A stretch of 50,148 nt of DNA from Bacteroidaceae bacterium (GCA_017935785.1 JAGBGU010000088.1:1-50148); one strand, 5' to 3'. Shown: positions 33,367-44,227, counted from the stretch's first letter. The notes: generated by a model from the sequence alone, not told the origin. Translations and numbers: made by a program.

Positions 33367-33374
33367 CAAATTTA
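33367..33374 (-). promoter_or_regulatory. -7 box for the antiporter gene
   Basis: Minus-strand TAAATTTG, with TTTC 20 bp upstream. It overlaps a GTG at 33367, which decides the start for the ATG at 33340. Confidence 0.55.
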
Positions 33375-33404
33375 GTTAAATATTTCCAATCGGGGAAAGA
33401 ATGC

Positions 33405-33436
33405 TTTGTTTTATTTATACAAAAAGACTAAATTTG
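33405..33436 (+). promoter_or_regulatory. Promoter of the small exported protein gene
   Basis: TTTG (33405-33408), 20 bp, TAAATTTG (33429-33436): a full match to the Bacteroidetes pattern, 22 bp before the ATG at 33459. Confidence 0.7.
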
Positions 33437-33458
33437 CATTTGTTAAGCACGTAAGACA

Positions 33459-33977
33459 ATGAAAAAAATTGCCACATTCTTCCTTCTGGCCGTTCTATGG
33501 CCCCTGAAAGGCGCAAGCCAAAGTGTTTGGATCCAGGTTGCGGACAACAGCGTACCCCTAAAAGCCGAGCAGACACAGACCGAGACCAAACCGGGCTGGA
33601 AAATTGTGGACATAAAGATGAAAGACAGGCAAATACATTATCTCTGGGGTTCGCGGGCCACGCAGATGGCAGACAGTTCAAACCCCACGCTGCTCATATA
33701 CCCCAACGAGAAGGAAACGCTGGCCGACTATGCGCTCATACGCCTCAGACGACGCAAGCAGTACCGCCAGCTCATGAAATCGCCCCTGGAAAGAAACGAG
33801 TTCATACGCTTCCTTCCCGAGCATTTCGAAATCCGCCCCGCCGCCGGAATCGGCTTCGCCTGCACGCCGCTCAAGCCCTTGCCCGTGGGCGAATACATCG
33901 TAGTCTTCCTCAACCAGAAGCCCGTGGGCGATGCCGGCGACTACATGGTCCACGCCTTCTCCGTGAGAGGCTTGTAA
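33459..33977 (+). CDS. Exported protein of unknown function
   Basis: A 172-residue protein with a signal peptide (MKKIATFFLLAVLWPL, cleavage near GASQS). The mature part of about 150 residues is mixed alpha/beta with two basic clusters (IRLRRRKQYRQL). A C-terminal strand pattern ending PVGEYIVVFLNQKPVGDAGDYMVHAFSVRG is reminiscent of Bacteroidetes periplasmic beta domains. No lipobox. I do not recognise the family. It stands alone, divergent from the antiporter, with a strong promoter. Confidence 0.75.
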   Translation: MKKIATFFLLAVLWPLKGASQSVWIQVADNSVPLKAEQTQTETKPGWKIVDIKMKDRQIHYLWGSRATQMADSSNPTLLIYPNEKETLADYALIRLRRRKQYRQLMKSPLERNEFIRFLPEHFEIRPAAGIGFACTPLKPLPVGEYIVVFLNQKPVGDAGDYMVHAFSVRGL

Positions 33978-34041
33978 ACTCTTGCTTCGGCGTATTCAGA
34001 ATTTATTACACCCAGTGCCGGTAAAATAGTGTATTCCTGAT

Positions 34042-34089
34042 GAGGGAAAACCTACGCCCTCCCGTAGAAAAAACTTTTCCCTCGCGAGG
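34042..34089. repeat. Nested intergenic palindromes
   Basis: GAGGGAAAA (34042-34050) and its exact complement TTTTCCCTC (34075-34083) enclose a smaller stem CTAC/GTAG, and the right arm runs into the perfect 10-bp palindrome CCTCGCGAGG (34080-34089). It lies in the 236-bp gap between two converging genes, ahead of the terminator at 34146-34185. It may be an RNA structure or a dispersed repeat. Confidence 0.6.
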
Positions 34090-34145
34090 CAGTAAAAAAG
34101 CGCAAACAGAACCAGTTCTCAAAGATACGGAAAAATTGTTACAAT

Positions 34146-34185
34146 AATAAAGATGCGTCCCTTTTTATGGGAACGCATCTTTATT
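34146..34185. terminator. Bidirectional terminator
   Basis: AATAAAGATGCGT and ACGCATCTTTATT pair perfectly, extended inward by CCC/GGG with one bulge. A and T tracts on the outer sides suit termination of both converging genes. Confidence 0.8.
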
Positions 34186-34213
34186 TTATTGTATCTAGTC
34201 GCTATACCAAGGA

Positions 34214-35155
34214 TTACTTGGAAAGGCCCTTCAGATACTCGATGCTCATCTGGATGCACTCCAGAGGAGTCTTTTGCAGGCTGGGGTTGTCCTGCTCAAC
34301 TACGAGCCACTTGCTTCCGGCTTCCTGAGCGGCTACGATGATTGAGGGGATGTTCTGAACACCGGTTCCCAGAGGACGGAACTCGAATGCGCTGGCGGGC
34401 TTCTGCTCACCCTCGTTCAGGCCGATGAGGGCGTAGGGATCACCTTCCATCTCGCCTTCCTTGTAGTAGTCCTTCAGGTGGACAACGGGAGAACGGCCCT
34501 CATACTTCTTCAGATACTCAACGGGCTCGTAACCGGCATACTTTACCCAGCACATGTCCAGCTCGGTCTGCAGCAGGTTGGCGGGCACGTTCTCGTACAT
34601 ATAGTCCAGACCGGGCTGTCCGCTCTCCAGCTTGTTGAATTCGAAGTCGTGGTTGTGGTACAGAAGGGTAAGACCGGCGGCAGAAGCCTTCTCGCCAATG
34701 GCCTTGATCTCTTCAATCATCTGCATGAACAGCTCTCCGTTGGGACGGCGCTCCTCGGTAACGTAAGGAACTACGATGTACTCGCAGCCAATTGCCTTGT
34801 AGTCAGCGATAACCTTGTCTACATCGGCCAGCATGTCTGCCAAGGGCACGTGAGCCGAAACGGCATCCAGACCCAGAGAGTCGCACCAGTGCTTTACCTG
34901 CTCGGGGGCGTTGCCGAAGAGGCCGGCAAACTCAACACCGTCGTAACCCATTCCCTTTACCTTGGCCAGAGTGCCCACGAAATCGGCTTCCATGTCGCCA
35001 CGAACGCTGTACAGCTGAACTGCGATGGGGAGCTCAACATTAACGGCAGCACAAGCGCTGTCTGCACAAGCGCTGTCACACTTCTTGGTGCCGTTGCCAC
35101 AAGACATCATTGTAGCGGCAACAAGCGCACCTACGAAAAACTTTGTAAATTTCAT
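34214..35155 (-). CDS. Sugar phosphate isomerase/epimerase-like TIM-barrel lipoprotein
   Basis: A 313-residue exported protein with a lipoprotein signal (lipobox TMMSC near residue 19). A cysteine-rich linker (KKCDSACADSACA) follows, then a xylose isomerase-like TIM barrel. Metal- and substrate-site residues typical of the family are visible: VSAHVPL, YHNHDFEF, ELDMCWV, VVHLKDY and a late VVEQDN. Such proteins process keto or deoxy sugars and polyols, often outside the cytoplasm in Bacteroidetes; the substrate cannot be told here. The repeated CDSACADSAC could bind a metal or form disulfides. It has its own full promoter. Confidence 0.88.
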   Translation of the reverse strand: MKFTKFFVGALVAATMMSCGNGTKKCDSACADSACAAVNVELPIAVQLYSVRGDMEADFVGTLAKVKGMGYDGVEFAGLFGNAPEQVKHWCDSLGLDAVSAHVPLADMLADVDKVIADYKAIGCEYIVVPYVTEERRPNGELFMQMIEEIKAIGEKASAAGLTLLYHNHDFEFNKLESGQPGLDYMYENVPANLLQTELDMCWVKYAGYEPVEYLKKYEGRSPVVHLKDYYKEGEMEGDPYALIGLNEGEQKPASAFEFRPLGTGVQNIPSIIVAAQEAGSKWLVVEQDNPSLQKTPLECIQMSIEYLKGLSK

Positions 35156-35206
35156 AAATTTAAAAAATTATATTAATTAAAGTGAATTTCCTGTAAAAAG
35201 GATGTG

Positions 35207-35238
35207 CAAAGGTACGAAACGATATTGTAACTAACAAA
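35207..35238 (-). promoter_or_regulatory. Promoter of the TIM-barrel lipoprotein gene
   Basis: Minus-strand TTTG (35238-35235), 20 bp, TACCTTTG (35214-35207), about 50 bp before the ATG. Confidence 0.75.
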
Positions 35239-35290
35239 AAAATCGGTTGATTTATCTCGTTATCCGCCTCTTTGCCATCGGATATTACAC

Positions 35291-35318
35291 AAAAAGGAGG
35301 CGCTAACACCTCCTTTTT
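35291..35318 (-). terminator. Terminator of the DUF3472 gene
   Basis: AAAAAGGAGG and CCTCCTTTTT form a perfect 10-bp stem with an 8-base loop. It lies 34 bp after the DUF3472 stop. Confidence 0.75.
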
Positions 35319-35351
35319 GTCAGACTTTCTGTGCTACAATGCGTTGGGCGG

Positions 35352-36779
35352 TTATTTGCTCATGTCGTCCGCAGAACCGGCCAGCTGGTTCAAGGCCTTG
35401 AAGTCAATCTCGGGAGCCTTGCCGTTGCCCTTGCGCTCAAACGGAGTGCCATAGGCGATGTTTTCATTGATATAGCCGATATTGCGGAGGTAGAAATTGC
35501 CGTCTTCTGTAACACCGCCTTCGTAGTCGCGACGCGCCTCGCTCCGTCCTGTGCCGTCACAGGTGAAAGTGCCCTTCAGCAGTTCGGTCCAGTTGCCGTC
35601 CTTGTCACGCATCCACTGCGAGGGGAACTGCACGCTTTGGGGAATCCATCCGTTCTCGGGCTTGAAGTTCTCGCTGAAGGAATAGGCGCCCTTGTAATAG
35701 GTCTGAATGCCGGGACGGCGGATTTCGGCCAGGAACACCCATCCTTCATCGCCGCGGAACCAGCCGGTATAGAGAGATGCGCCGGTGGCCTTGCCGTTCT
35801 TGTATTCGGGGCGCACTCTTACGAGAGTGGCATAAGTGCGTCCGGCCTCCCAGTCGTAACGGAAGAAGTTCTGTACACCGGAGCCTTCGTGGCTGTAGGC
35901 ATTTGACTTCACGCCCTCTCCCGAGCGCACCAGTTCGGCAATGAGTCCCTTTTCGGTGTCAGTGTCCCAAACAGAGAACAGGGCCATGCGGGTCTTGCCC
36001 TTCTCAATGGGCTGTATGCCCATGTAGAATCCGTCGCCTCCGGTAAGCATGAAGTAGGCGCCGCTCACGTCCTCGCCAACGGGCACAAACACTTCGTTAT
36101 AGAAGTATTCGGTATTCTCAGGCGTATGCCAGTTGAAGTGGCAAGAGGGGCCGCGGCGTATGAAATGGGGCACCTGGCTCTTCACGTCCTCTTCCGACAC
36201 GAAGACGAGCTTTTCGCTGGTCTTTGCGGTGAGGTTGCCCACGGCCTCTCCGGCAGCGAGCAGATGGCTGAAGGCGGGATAGCTGGCCGCAGTGGTGCTG
36301 ACGGGTTCAATGTCGACACGAATGTGTCCTGGGGTCTTCACATCCACCTCGCCAATGTAGTATGCCTTCTCGGCATCGGCATCGGACACTTTCAGCGTAA
36401 AGCTTTGGCCGCAGCACTTTACCTTGAGCACAGACTCGCCCTGGGGCACATCAGCGGCACGCAGGCCAAGCTGCAGCTTGCCGGTAAATGCGGTATAGAA
36501 ATAAACGGACACCTGATGAGCCTCCTCCTGCTGGTAAGAGGGAAGCCAGGCACCGGGTATCATCTCGGCGTCGTTGGGCAGGCTGTATCCGTTTGCTATG
36601 ATGTTGTTTGCAAACGAAGGAGTAACCTTGGACGCGGGATCAAGGGGAGTAACATAGGCATTGCACTTGAAAGGAATCTCCAGGCTGAGTTCCTGAACGG
36701 AAGGCTTGCATCCGGCAAGGGCGCCGGCCAGCAACACACCGCAAACGAGGGTGCGGAAAAGGTTAGAAACTTTTTTCAT
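35352..36779 (-). CDS. DUF5077/DUF3472 lipoprotein
   Basis: A 475-residue lipoprotein (lipobox GALAGC near residue 24, counted from MKKVSNL). The N-terminal beta-sandwich (about 40-160) matches the DUF5077 layout and is followed by DUF3472 (about 170-400). Features include FNWHTPENTEYFYNEVFVPVGED, GGDGFYMGIQ, FSVWDTD and GVQNFFRYDW. These paired domains occur in Bacteroidetes exported proteins thought to bind or process glycans; no reaction is established. I start at 36779; an ATG four codons earlier is possible. A -7 box lies 39 bp upstream. Confidence 0.85.
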   Translation of the reverse strand: MKKVSNLFRTLVCGVLLAGALAGCKPSVQELSLEIPFKCNAYVTPLDPASKVTPSFANNIIANGYSLPNDAEMIPGAWLPSYQQEEAHQVSVYFYTAFTGKLQLGLRAADVPQGESVLKVKCCGQSFTLKVSDADAEKAYYIGEVDVKTPGHIRVDIEPVSTTAASYPAFSHLLAAGEAVGNLTAKTSEKLVFVSEEDVKSQVPHFIRRGPSCHFNWHTPENTEYFYNEVFVPVGEDVSGAYFMLTGGDGFYMGIQPIEKGKTRMALFSVWDTDTEKGLIAELVRSGEGVKSNAYSHEGSGVQNFFRYDWEAGRTYATLVRVRPEYKNGKATGASLYTGWFRGDEGWVFLAEIRRPGIQTYYKGAYSFSENFKPENGWIPQSVQFPSQWMRDKDGNWTELLKGTFTCDGTGRSEARRDYEGGVTEDGNFYLRNIGYINENIAYGTPFERKGNGKAPEIDFKALNQLAGSADDMSK

Positions 36780-36817
36780 ACAAAAATACATAAATTTATT
36801 TATTGATATTGATGCTG

Positions 36818-36825
36818 CAAAGATA
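36818..36825 (-). promoter_or_regulatory. -7 box for the DUF3472 gene
   Basis: Minus-strand TATCTTTG, 39 bp before the ATG at 36779. Confidence 0.55.
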
Positions 36826-36948
36826 GTCTATTTTTTGGCAATCTGGCATAAAACGCGGTGTTATTTGCATCTGGAGATTGTATTTTTCAGATAATGTGCG
36901 TGAAACCGGCAGAGTTATTCGCCATTTTCCGGTCAGACACAAATTCAA

Positions 36949-37214
36949 GGTATGTTCTAAAAATTCTGGAGTTAAGTTTTCATCGATTCTGATGTTCTCC
37001 GTTTCGGCCGCTTTTCGACTTTTGGCTGTCGCCGAAGGGACTACCGCTCGGAAAATCTCAAACAAGTTTGGTTTTCGCTCACTTAATAGTCCCTTTCGGT
37101 GTCATTTTGTCAAGTCTCATCAGTCACATAGCCCGCTATGCTCTTTCTTCAACTTACAAAAGCACACACGAAAGAAGAACGAAAATCAACTCGACATAAT
37201 TTTTAGAACATACC
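36949..37214 (+). mobile_element. 266-bp MITE-like element, copy 1
   Basis: The element is bounded by 17-bp perfect inverted repeats (GGTATGTTCTAAAAATT and its complement) and flanked by the 4-bp direct repeat TCAA (36945-36948 and 37215-37218), as expected of a transposition target duplication. A second copy of exactly the same length lies inverted at 49540-49805. Internally CCGAAGGGACTA and TAGTCCCTTTCGG pair, and the segment between them folds further around CAAACAAGTTTG. No transposase is encoded. It sits between the diverging promoters of the DUF3472 and glucosaminidase genes and interrupts neither. Confidence 0.85.
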
Positions 37215-37286
37215 TCAAAAACGTGCGAATGTCCATAATTCATAGAATTATACTTGCAACATGGACAATAATCCGAAAAATTGTAG

Positions 37287-37294
37287 TAATTTTG
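37287..37294 (+). promoter_or_regulatory. -7 box for the glucosaminidase gene
   Basis: TAATTTTG matches TAnnTTTG, 22 bp before the ATG at 37316 and 73 bp after the end of the MITE-like element. Confidence 0.5.
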
Positions 37295-37315
37295 TACGCA
37301 AATTTGAATTCAGTC

Positions 37316-38227
37316 ATGCAAAAGTTGCACAAAATCATTTTTTTACTGTTTTCTCTCCTATCCTGCCCCACCCTTTGGGCACAGACCACCAACCAGGCTT
37401 ACTGGTCGTACATTGACCAATACAAGGGCATGGCCATAGACCAGATGAAGCGCTACCGCATACCGGCCAGCATCACGCTGGCACAGGGACTGCTGGAGAG
37501 CAATGCCGGCCGCAGCACGCTGGCCACACAGGCCAACAACCACTTCGGCATCAAGGTGGGCGGTTCATGGACGGGGCCGTATGTCCTGCGCAATGACGAC
37601 GCGCCCAACGAGAAGTTCCGCAAGTACCGCTCGGCGGCAGAAAGCTACGAGGACCATTCGAAATTTCTGCAGGGAAGACGCTACCAGGGACTTTTCCAGC
37701 TGAACATTACCGACTACAAAGGATGGGCGCACGGGCTGAAAGCGGCAGGATATGCCACCGCTCCGCAATACGCCTATTCGCTCATCAGCATCATTGAGCG
37801 GTTCAACCTGGCCCAGTTTGACACCCAGGAGAAGATACCGGTAAAGAAATCGAAGAACTGGAAAAGCGAGTTCTTTGACCGCCACACCGTCTACCGCAAC
37901 AACAAGAACTACTTTATCATAGTGGAACTGGGCGATGACATGGCTACCATCAGCAAGGCCACGGGCGTAAGCCTGAGAAAGCTGTACAAATACAACGAGC
38001 TCAGCCCCGACTACGCCCCCACGCAGGGCGATGTATTATACCTGATGAAGAAAAGGAAGTCGGCATCGAAGCAGTTCAAGGACAACCCCATCCACATTGT
38101 GGACTACAACCAGAGCATGCACGACATAGCCCAGCTTTACGGCATGCGGCTGGAGGCGCTGTACGAGCTGAACAGCCTGCCCGCAGACTATGCGCCCCAG
38201 ATAGGCCACATCCTGCGCATCCGCTAA
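37316..38227 (+). CDS. Exported glucosaminidase (peptidoglycan hydrolase) with two LysM domains
   Basis: A 303-residue protein with signal peptide (ending near LWAQ). Residues of about 30-165 form a FlgJ/LytG-like beta-N-acetylglucosaminidase domain. The catalytic glutamate is in LAQGLLESNAGRS, and NHFGIKV, YESYEDHS-like ESYEDHSKFL and GWAHGLKAAGYAT are family landmarks. Two LysM modules follow (about 195-240 and 255-303; NYFIIVELGDDMATIS and PIHIVDYNQSMHDIA), which bind peptidoglycan. The frame is open much further upstream, through the MITE-like element, but the promoter box at 37287 and the signal peptide fix the ATG at 37316. Confidence 0.9.
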   Translation: MQKLHKIIFLLFSLLSCPTLWAQTTNQAYWSYIDQYKGMAIDQMKRYRIPASITLAQGLLESNAGRSTLATQANNHFGIKVGGSWTGPYVLRNDDAPNEKFRKYRSAAESYEDHSKFLQGRRYQGLFQLNITDYKGWAHGLKAAGYATAPQYAYSLISIIERFNLAQFDTQEKIPVKKSKNWKSEFFDRHTVYRNNKNYFIIVELGDDMATISKATGVSLRKLYKYNELSPDYAPTQGDVLYLMKKRKSASKQFKDNPIHIVDYNQSMHDIAQLYGMRLEALYELNSLPADYAPQIGHILRIR

Positions 38228-39901
<1,674 letters not shown>

Positions 39902-39950
39902 GTTTTGGCACGCATTTTGTAATAGTGCAGATAAACTTAAAGATAAAGAT

Positions 39951-40535
39951 ATGAGCGAAAAATTGGAAAAAGAAATTCTGGACGAGAAAGACACCCAAAT
40001 ACACACAGAGGAAGACTGCCAGGAATCTGCCGCAGCAACCCCCAACGGACAGGCTGAGGAGGAAAAGGCCGAACCTACCGTAGAGGAACAGCTGGAACAG
40101 GCCAAGGCCGAAATCTCGGAATTAAACGACAAGCTGTTGCGCAAGATCGCCGAATTTGACAACTACCGCAAAAGAACACTTAAAGAAAAGACAGAACTTA
40201 TCCTGAACGGCGGCGAAAAGATCATCACCTCCATACTGCCCGTACTGGACGATATGGAACGCGCCATTCTGAATATGAAGAATACCGACGATGTGGCGGC
40301 TCTGCTCGAAGGTATGGAACTTATATTCAAGAAATTCCTTGACATTCTGGAAAAGCAGGGAGTAAAGCCCATTGACACAAAGGATGCCAATTTCGACGTG
40401 GACCTTCATGAAGCCATTGCACAGCTGCCGGCGCCATGCGACGAGATGAAGGGCAAGGTAATGGACTGCACCAAAACCGGATACACCCTTAATGAAAAGG
40501 TTATCCGCCATTCACAAGTAGTAGTAGGACTCTAA
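39951..40535 (+). CDS. grpE: Nucleotide exchange factor GrpE
   Basis: GrpE releases ADP from DnaK. The 194-residue protein has an acidic, disordered N terminus and a long coiled coil (about 65-115, with [17 protein letters not shown]). The C-terminal beta domain follows ([17 protein letters not shown]... and the final [11 protein letters not shown]). I start at the ATG at 39951; the frame is open further upstream but there overlaps the ABC-F stop. dnaJ follows after 17 bp. dnaK is not in the window. Confidence 0.96.
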   Translation: MSEKLEKEILDEKDTQIHTEEDCQESAAATPNGQAEEEKAEPTVEEQLEQAKAEISELNDKLLRKIAEFDNYRKRTLKEKTELILNGGEKIITSILPVLDDMERAILNMKNTDDVAALLEGMELIFKKFLDILEKQGVKPIDTKDANFDVDLHEAIAQLPAPCDEMKGKVMDCTKTGYTLNEKVIRHSQVVVGL

Positions 40536-40552
40536 ATCAGGAAGTACTCACC

Positions 40553-41713
40553 ATGGCACAAAAAAGAGATTATTACGAAGTCCTTGGCGTAAGCAAGGGG
40601 GCGTCGGAACAGGAAATCAAGAAGGCCTACAAGAAAATGGCCATCAAATACCACCCCGACAGAAACCCCGGAGACAAGGAAGCCGAGGAAAAGTTTAAGG
40701 AAGCCGCAGAGGCGTACGACGTACTGCACGACCCGCAGAAACGCCAGCGCTACGACCAGTTCGGACACGAAGGTCTGAACGGAGCAGGCGGATTTGGCGG
40801 AGGTGCGGGCATGAACATGGACGACATCTTCAGCATGTTCGGCGACATCTTTGGCGGACATTCCGGCTTCGGCGGTTTCGGAGGCTTCGGTGGATTTGGC
40901 GGAAGCCGCGGACAGCAAAGATACAGAGGCGGCGACCTCAGACTGAAAGTCAGCCTCACCCTGCAGGAAGTGGCCACTGGCGTCACCAAGAAATTCAAGG
41001 TACGCAAGAAGGTAACCTGTACCCACTGCAACGGAAGCGGAAGCGAAAACGGCAAGACAGAAACCTGCCCCACCTGTCAGGGATCGGGATACGTTACCAG
41101 AACCGTTAACTCCATGTTCGGCCGGATGCAGACCCAAAGCCCCTGCCCCAACTGCAACGGACAGGGTACTGTAATCAAGAACAAATGTAAGGAATGCGGC
41201 GGCGAAGGAGTAGTCAACGGCGATGAAGTTATAGAAGTTCAGATTCCGGCCGGCGTAGCAGACGGAATGGTTCTGACCGTCGAAGGCAAAGGCCATGCCG
41301 GAAAAATGAACGGCATTCCCGGAGACATACAGGTTTACATAGAAGTGCAGAAGCACGACGAACTGACCCGTGACAACAACAACCTTATCTATAACCTGCT
41401 TTTGGACCTTCCAACAGCCGTACTGGGAGGCACAGCCGAAATTCCCACTCTGGACGGTAAGGTAAAGATAAAGATAGAGGCAGGCACGCAGCCCGGCAAG
41501 ATTATGCGTCTGCGCGGAAAAGGTCTGCCCAGCGTACAAGGATACGGCTACGGCATAGGCGACCTGATTGTGAACATTGGCGTTTACATTCCGGAAACTC
41601 TGCAGAAGGATGAAGTACAGATGTTCGAGAAAATGAAGGAGAGCGACAGTTTCACGCCCAACTCCACGACCAAGAACAATTTCTTCAACCGTTTCAAAAA
41701 AATATTTCAATGA
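40553..41713 (+). CDS. dnaJ: Chaperone DnaJ
   Basis: A full-length 386-residue type I J-protein, the DnaK co-chaperone. The J domain (1-70) has the HPD triad in KYHPDRNPG. The Gly/Phe-rich linker (about 80-120) is dominated by GFGGFGG repeats. The zinc region carries four CxxCxGxG-type motifs ([32 protein letters not shown]). The C-terminal client-binding domains are complete ([15 protein letters not shown]). It forms an operon with grpE, and its stop overlaps folC by 4 bp (ATGA). Confidence 0.98.
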   Translation: MAQKRDYYEVLGVSKGASEQEIKKAYKKMAIKYHPDRNPGDKEAEEKFKEAAEAYDVLHDPQKRQRYDQFGHEGLNGAGGFGGGAGMNMDDIFSMFGDIFGGHSGFGGFGGFGGFGGSRGQQRYRGGDLRLKVSLTLQEVATGVTKKFKVRKKVTCTHCNGSGSENGKTETCPTCQGSGYVTRTVNSMFGRMQTQSPCPNCNGQGTVIKNKCKECGGEGVVNGDEVIEVQIPAGVADGMVLTVEGKGHAGKMNGIPGDIQVYIEVQKHDELTRDNNNLIYNLLLDLPTAVLGGTAEIPTLDGKVKIKIEAGTQPGKIMRLRGKGLPSVQGYGYGIGDLIVNIGVYIPETLQKDEVQMFEKMKESDSFTPNSTTKNNFFNRFKKIFQ

Positions 41714-43002
41714 CGTATAACGAAGCGACAACATACCTTTTCAACTCCGCCCCGCTATTCCAGAATATCGGGGCGGGCGCTTATAAGGAGGGATTGTCCA
41801 ACACACATGCCCTGGACCTCAGGCACGGCCATCCCCACCGCAGCTACCGTACCATTCATGTAGGCGGCACAAACGGGAAAGGCTCCGTTAGCCACACCCT
41901 GGCTGCCATCCTGCAATGCGCCGGCTACAAAGTGGGGCTTTACACCAGCCCTCACCTTACAGACTTCCGCGAACGGATACGGGTGAACGGAGAAATGATA
42001 CCGGAACAGAGAGTCATTGACTTCGTCACCCAGGAAAGAGATTTCTTCGAACCGTTACACCCTTCTTTCTTTGAGCTTGCCACCGCACTGGCGCTGCTCT
42101 ATTTTAAGGAACAAGAGGTGGATGTGGCGGTTATAGAAGTAGGGCTTGGAGGCAGGCTTGACTGTACAAACATTATCAATCCCGACCTGAGTATAATCAC
42201 CAACATCAGCAAAGACCACGTTCAGTTTTTGGGAGACACGCTCCCCCGGATAGCCGGCGAAAAGGCCGGGATCATCAAACCTGGCACACCGGTTGTAATT
42301 GGTGAGACAAACGGCAATATTGACATCCGTAACGTATTCATGTCCAAGTCGAAAGAGGTAAATGCCTCAATCATTTTTGCAGATGAGGAAAACCAGCTTA
42401 TCAGCAGTTGCGCGTTGCCCAACGGAGGCCGGAAATACGAGACACTGAATTGGGGAACTTTCAACGGTCAGCTGGGAGGGATATGCCAGGAGAAGAACAC
42501 CGCCACCATACTTGCCGCCGTCCGCATTCTGGGAGAATTGGGATACCGCATCAGCACCGAGGACGTGCACCAGGGTTTTGCCGGTGTAAGCACACTTACC
42601 GGTCTGATGGGCCGATGGCAATGCCTAGGCAAAAATCCGCTTGCGATATGCGATACAGGGCACAACGTAGGAGGAATGCAGTACATAGTAGAGCAATTGG
42701 AATCAATCCCCCACCAGCAGCTTCATTTCATCATTGGAATGGTAAATGACAAAGACATAGACAGCGTGCTCAGCCTTTTGCCCAAGGATGCCATATATTA
42801 CTTCACCCAAGCCAGCGTCCAGCGTGCGCTGCCGGCAGAAACGCTCTCACAAAAAGCAGAAAAAGCCGGTCTGCACGGCATTATCATAACACCAGTAGAG
42901 AACGCTTACAAAAAGGCTCTGCAAAATGCCGGAAAAGAGGATATAATCTTCGTAGGAGGCAGCACTTTTGTGGTTGCAGACCTGCTAAAAAGCAACTTTT
43001 AA
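41710..43002 (+). CDS. folC: Folylpolyglutamate/dihydrofolate synthase
   Basis: FolC adds glutamate to dihydropteroate or tetrahydrofolate using ATP. The 430-residue product has the P-loop [14 protein letters not shown] (about 50-62), [11 protein letters not shown] for folate binding, [12 protein letters not shown], and [13 protein letters not shown] with the ATP-site histidine. The C-terminal Mur-ligase domain begins near 295 ([12 protein letters not shown]). It overlaps dnaJ by 4 bp, suggesting translational coupling of a folate enzyme to the chaperone operon. Confidence 0.95.
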   Translation: MTYNEATTYLFNSAPLFQNIGAGAYKEGLSNTHALDLRHGHPHRSYRTIHVGGTNGKGSVSHTLAAILQCAGYKVGLYTSPHLTDFRERIRVNGEMIPEQRVIDFVTQERDFFEPLHPSFFELATALALLYFKEQEVDVAVIEVGLGGRLDCTNIINPDLSIITNISKDHVQFLGDTLPRIAGEKAGIIKPGTPVVIGETNGNIDIRNVFMSKSKEVNASIIFADEENQLISSCALPNGGRKYETLNWGTFNGQLGGICQEKNTATILAAVRILGELGYRISTEDVHQGFAGVSTLTGLMGRWQCLGKNPLAICDTGHNVGGMQYIVEQLESIPHQQLHFIIGMVNDKDIDSVLSLLPKDAIYYFTQASVQRALPAETLSQKAEKAGLHGIIITPVENAYKKALQNAGKEDIIFVGGSTFVVADLLKSNF

Positions 43003-43043
43003 CATGTTTTTTGCAAGACTGTCCGATATTTTTTTCACAAACT

Positions 43044-43075
43044 TTTGCGCATTTAAACATTTATTGGTAGATTTG
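43044..43075 (+). promoter_or_regulatory. Promoter of the galM-permease-galK operon
   Basis: TTTG (43044-43047), 20 bp, TAGATTTG (43068-43075), 31 bp before the galM start: a full match to the consensus. Confidence 0.75.
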
Positions 43076-43106
43076 CACTATAAACAGTAGCAAAATCTAA
43101 TATACA

Positions 43107-44183
43107 ATGGACAAAATGTTAATATCCGGACTGAAGCAAGAAGACTTCATTACCACGATCAACGGAAAGCAGACAAACTTGTACACGCTGACCAATGAGA
43201 GTGGTATGGAAGTAAGCATCACGAATTACGGTGGTGCGTTAGTGGCCATCATGGTGCCCGACAAGGACGGCAAGATGGCCAATGTTATACAAGGACATGA
43301 CAACATCCAAGATTGCATGTCAAGCCCAGAACCCTTCCTCAGCACGCTCATCGGCCGCTATGGAAACCGCATCTGCAAGGGCAAGTTTACAATGAACGAC
43401 AAGGAGTACAGCCTGGCTGTGAACAACGGTCCCAACCATTTGCACGGCGGCCCCACCGGTTTCCATGCCAGAGTATGGGATGCCGAGCAGATTAACGACC
43501 ACGAACTGGTGCTCCGTTACGTCTCTGCCTATTACGAAGAAGGATTCCCCGGCGAATTGAAGATGACCGTCAAGTATTCGCTCACAGAAGACAACGAACT
43601 CGTTATCGACTATCGTGGAACAACCAACAAGAAGACCGTTGTGAACATGACAAGCCACGGATTCTTCTCCCTGGCAGGTATAGCCAACCCCACCCCATTG
43701 GCAATGAACGTTATTTGTCAGATCAATGCCGATTTCTTTATTCCCATTGACGAAAATTCCATTCCCACCGGAGAGATTCTGAAAGTTGAGGGCACACCCT
43801 TCGATTTCCGCACTCCTCACGCTGTAGGGGAAAGAATAGACGCAGACTGCCCACAAATAAAGAACGGAGCCGGATACGACCACTGCTTTGTCCTGAACAA
43901 GCGCGAGGTGGGAGAACTCAGTTTTGCCGCCAAAATCGTAGAGCCCGTGAGCGGCCGTTCCATGGAAGTGTACACCACAGAACCCGGCGTACAGTTCTAC
44001 AGCGACAACTGGGCAGACGGCTACAAGGGACAGTTCGGAGCCACCTTCGGACGCCGCAGCGCTTTGTGCTTTGAGGCACAGCACTTCCCCGACAGCCCCA
44101 ACCGTGCACATTTCCCCAGCGTAATTCTGCGCCCCGGAGAAGTGTACAAACAGAAGACCATTTACAAGTTTGGTGTTGAATAA
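43107..44183 (+). CDS. galM: Aldose 1-epimerase (galactose mutarotase)
   Basis: GalM interconverts alpha- and beta-galactose, supplying the alpha form to galactokinase. The 358-residue protein has the beta-supersandwich family landmarks: LIGRYGNRI, NNGPNHLHGGPTGFHARVWD with a catalytic histidine, TSHGFFSLAG with the second histidine, GAGYDHCFVLN, and the late TTEPGVQFYSDNW followed by a catalytic glutamate in CFEAQHFPDSPN. No signal peptide, so it is cytoplasmic. It leads an operon with a sugar permease and galK. Confidence 0.96.
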   Translation: MDKMLISGLKQEDFITTINGKQTNLYTLTNESGMEVSITNYGGALVAIMVPDKDGKMANVIQGHDNIQDCMSSPEPFLSTLIGRYGNRICKGKFTMNDKEYSLAVNNGPNHLHGGPTGFHARVWDAEQINDHELVLRYVSAYYEEGFPGELKMTVKYSLTEDNELVIDYRGTTNKKTVVNMTSHGFFSLAGIANPTPLAMNVICQINADFFIPIDENSIPTGEILKVEGTPFDFRTPHAVGERIDADCPQIKNGAGYDHCFVLNKREVGELSFAAKIVEPVSGRSMEVYTTEPGVQFYSDNWADGYKGQFGATFGRRSALCFEAQHFPDSPNRAHFPSVILRPGEVYKQKTIYKFGVE

Positions 44184-44227
44184 ATCTCAAATCAAATAAT
44201 TTTAACATTAAAAAACATTTTAAATTT

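Noticed and set aside
33341..33367. GTG start for the antiporter
   Set aside because: The codon lies in the -7 box, so it would not be transcribed.
36878..37315. N-terminal extension of the glucosaminidase frame through the MITE-like element
   Set aside because: The promoter box at 37287 and the signal peptide at 37316 place the start downstream.
40532..41734. 400-codon minus-strand frame opposite dnaJ
   Set aside because: Shadow of dnaJ, which has a J domain and a zinc region on the plus strand.
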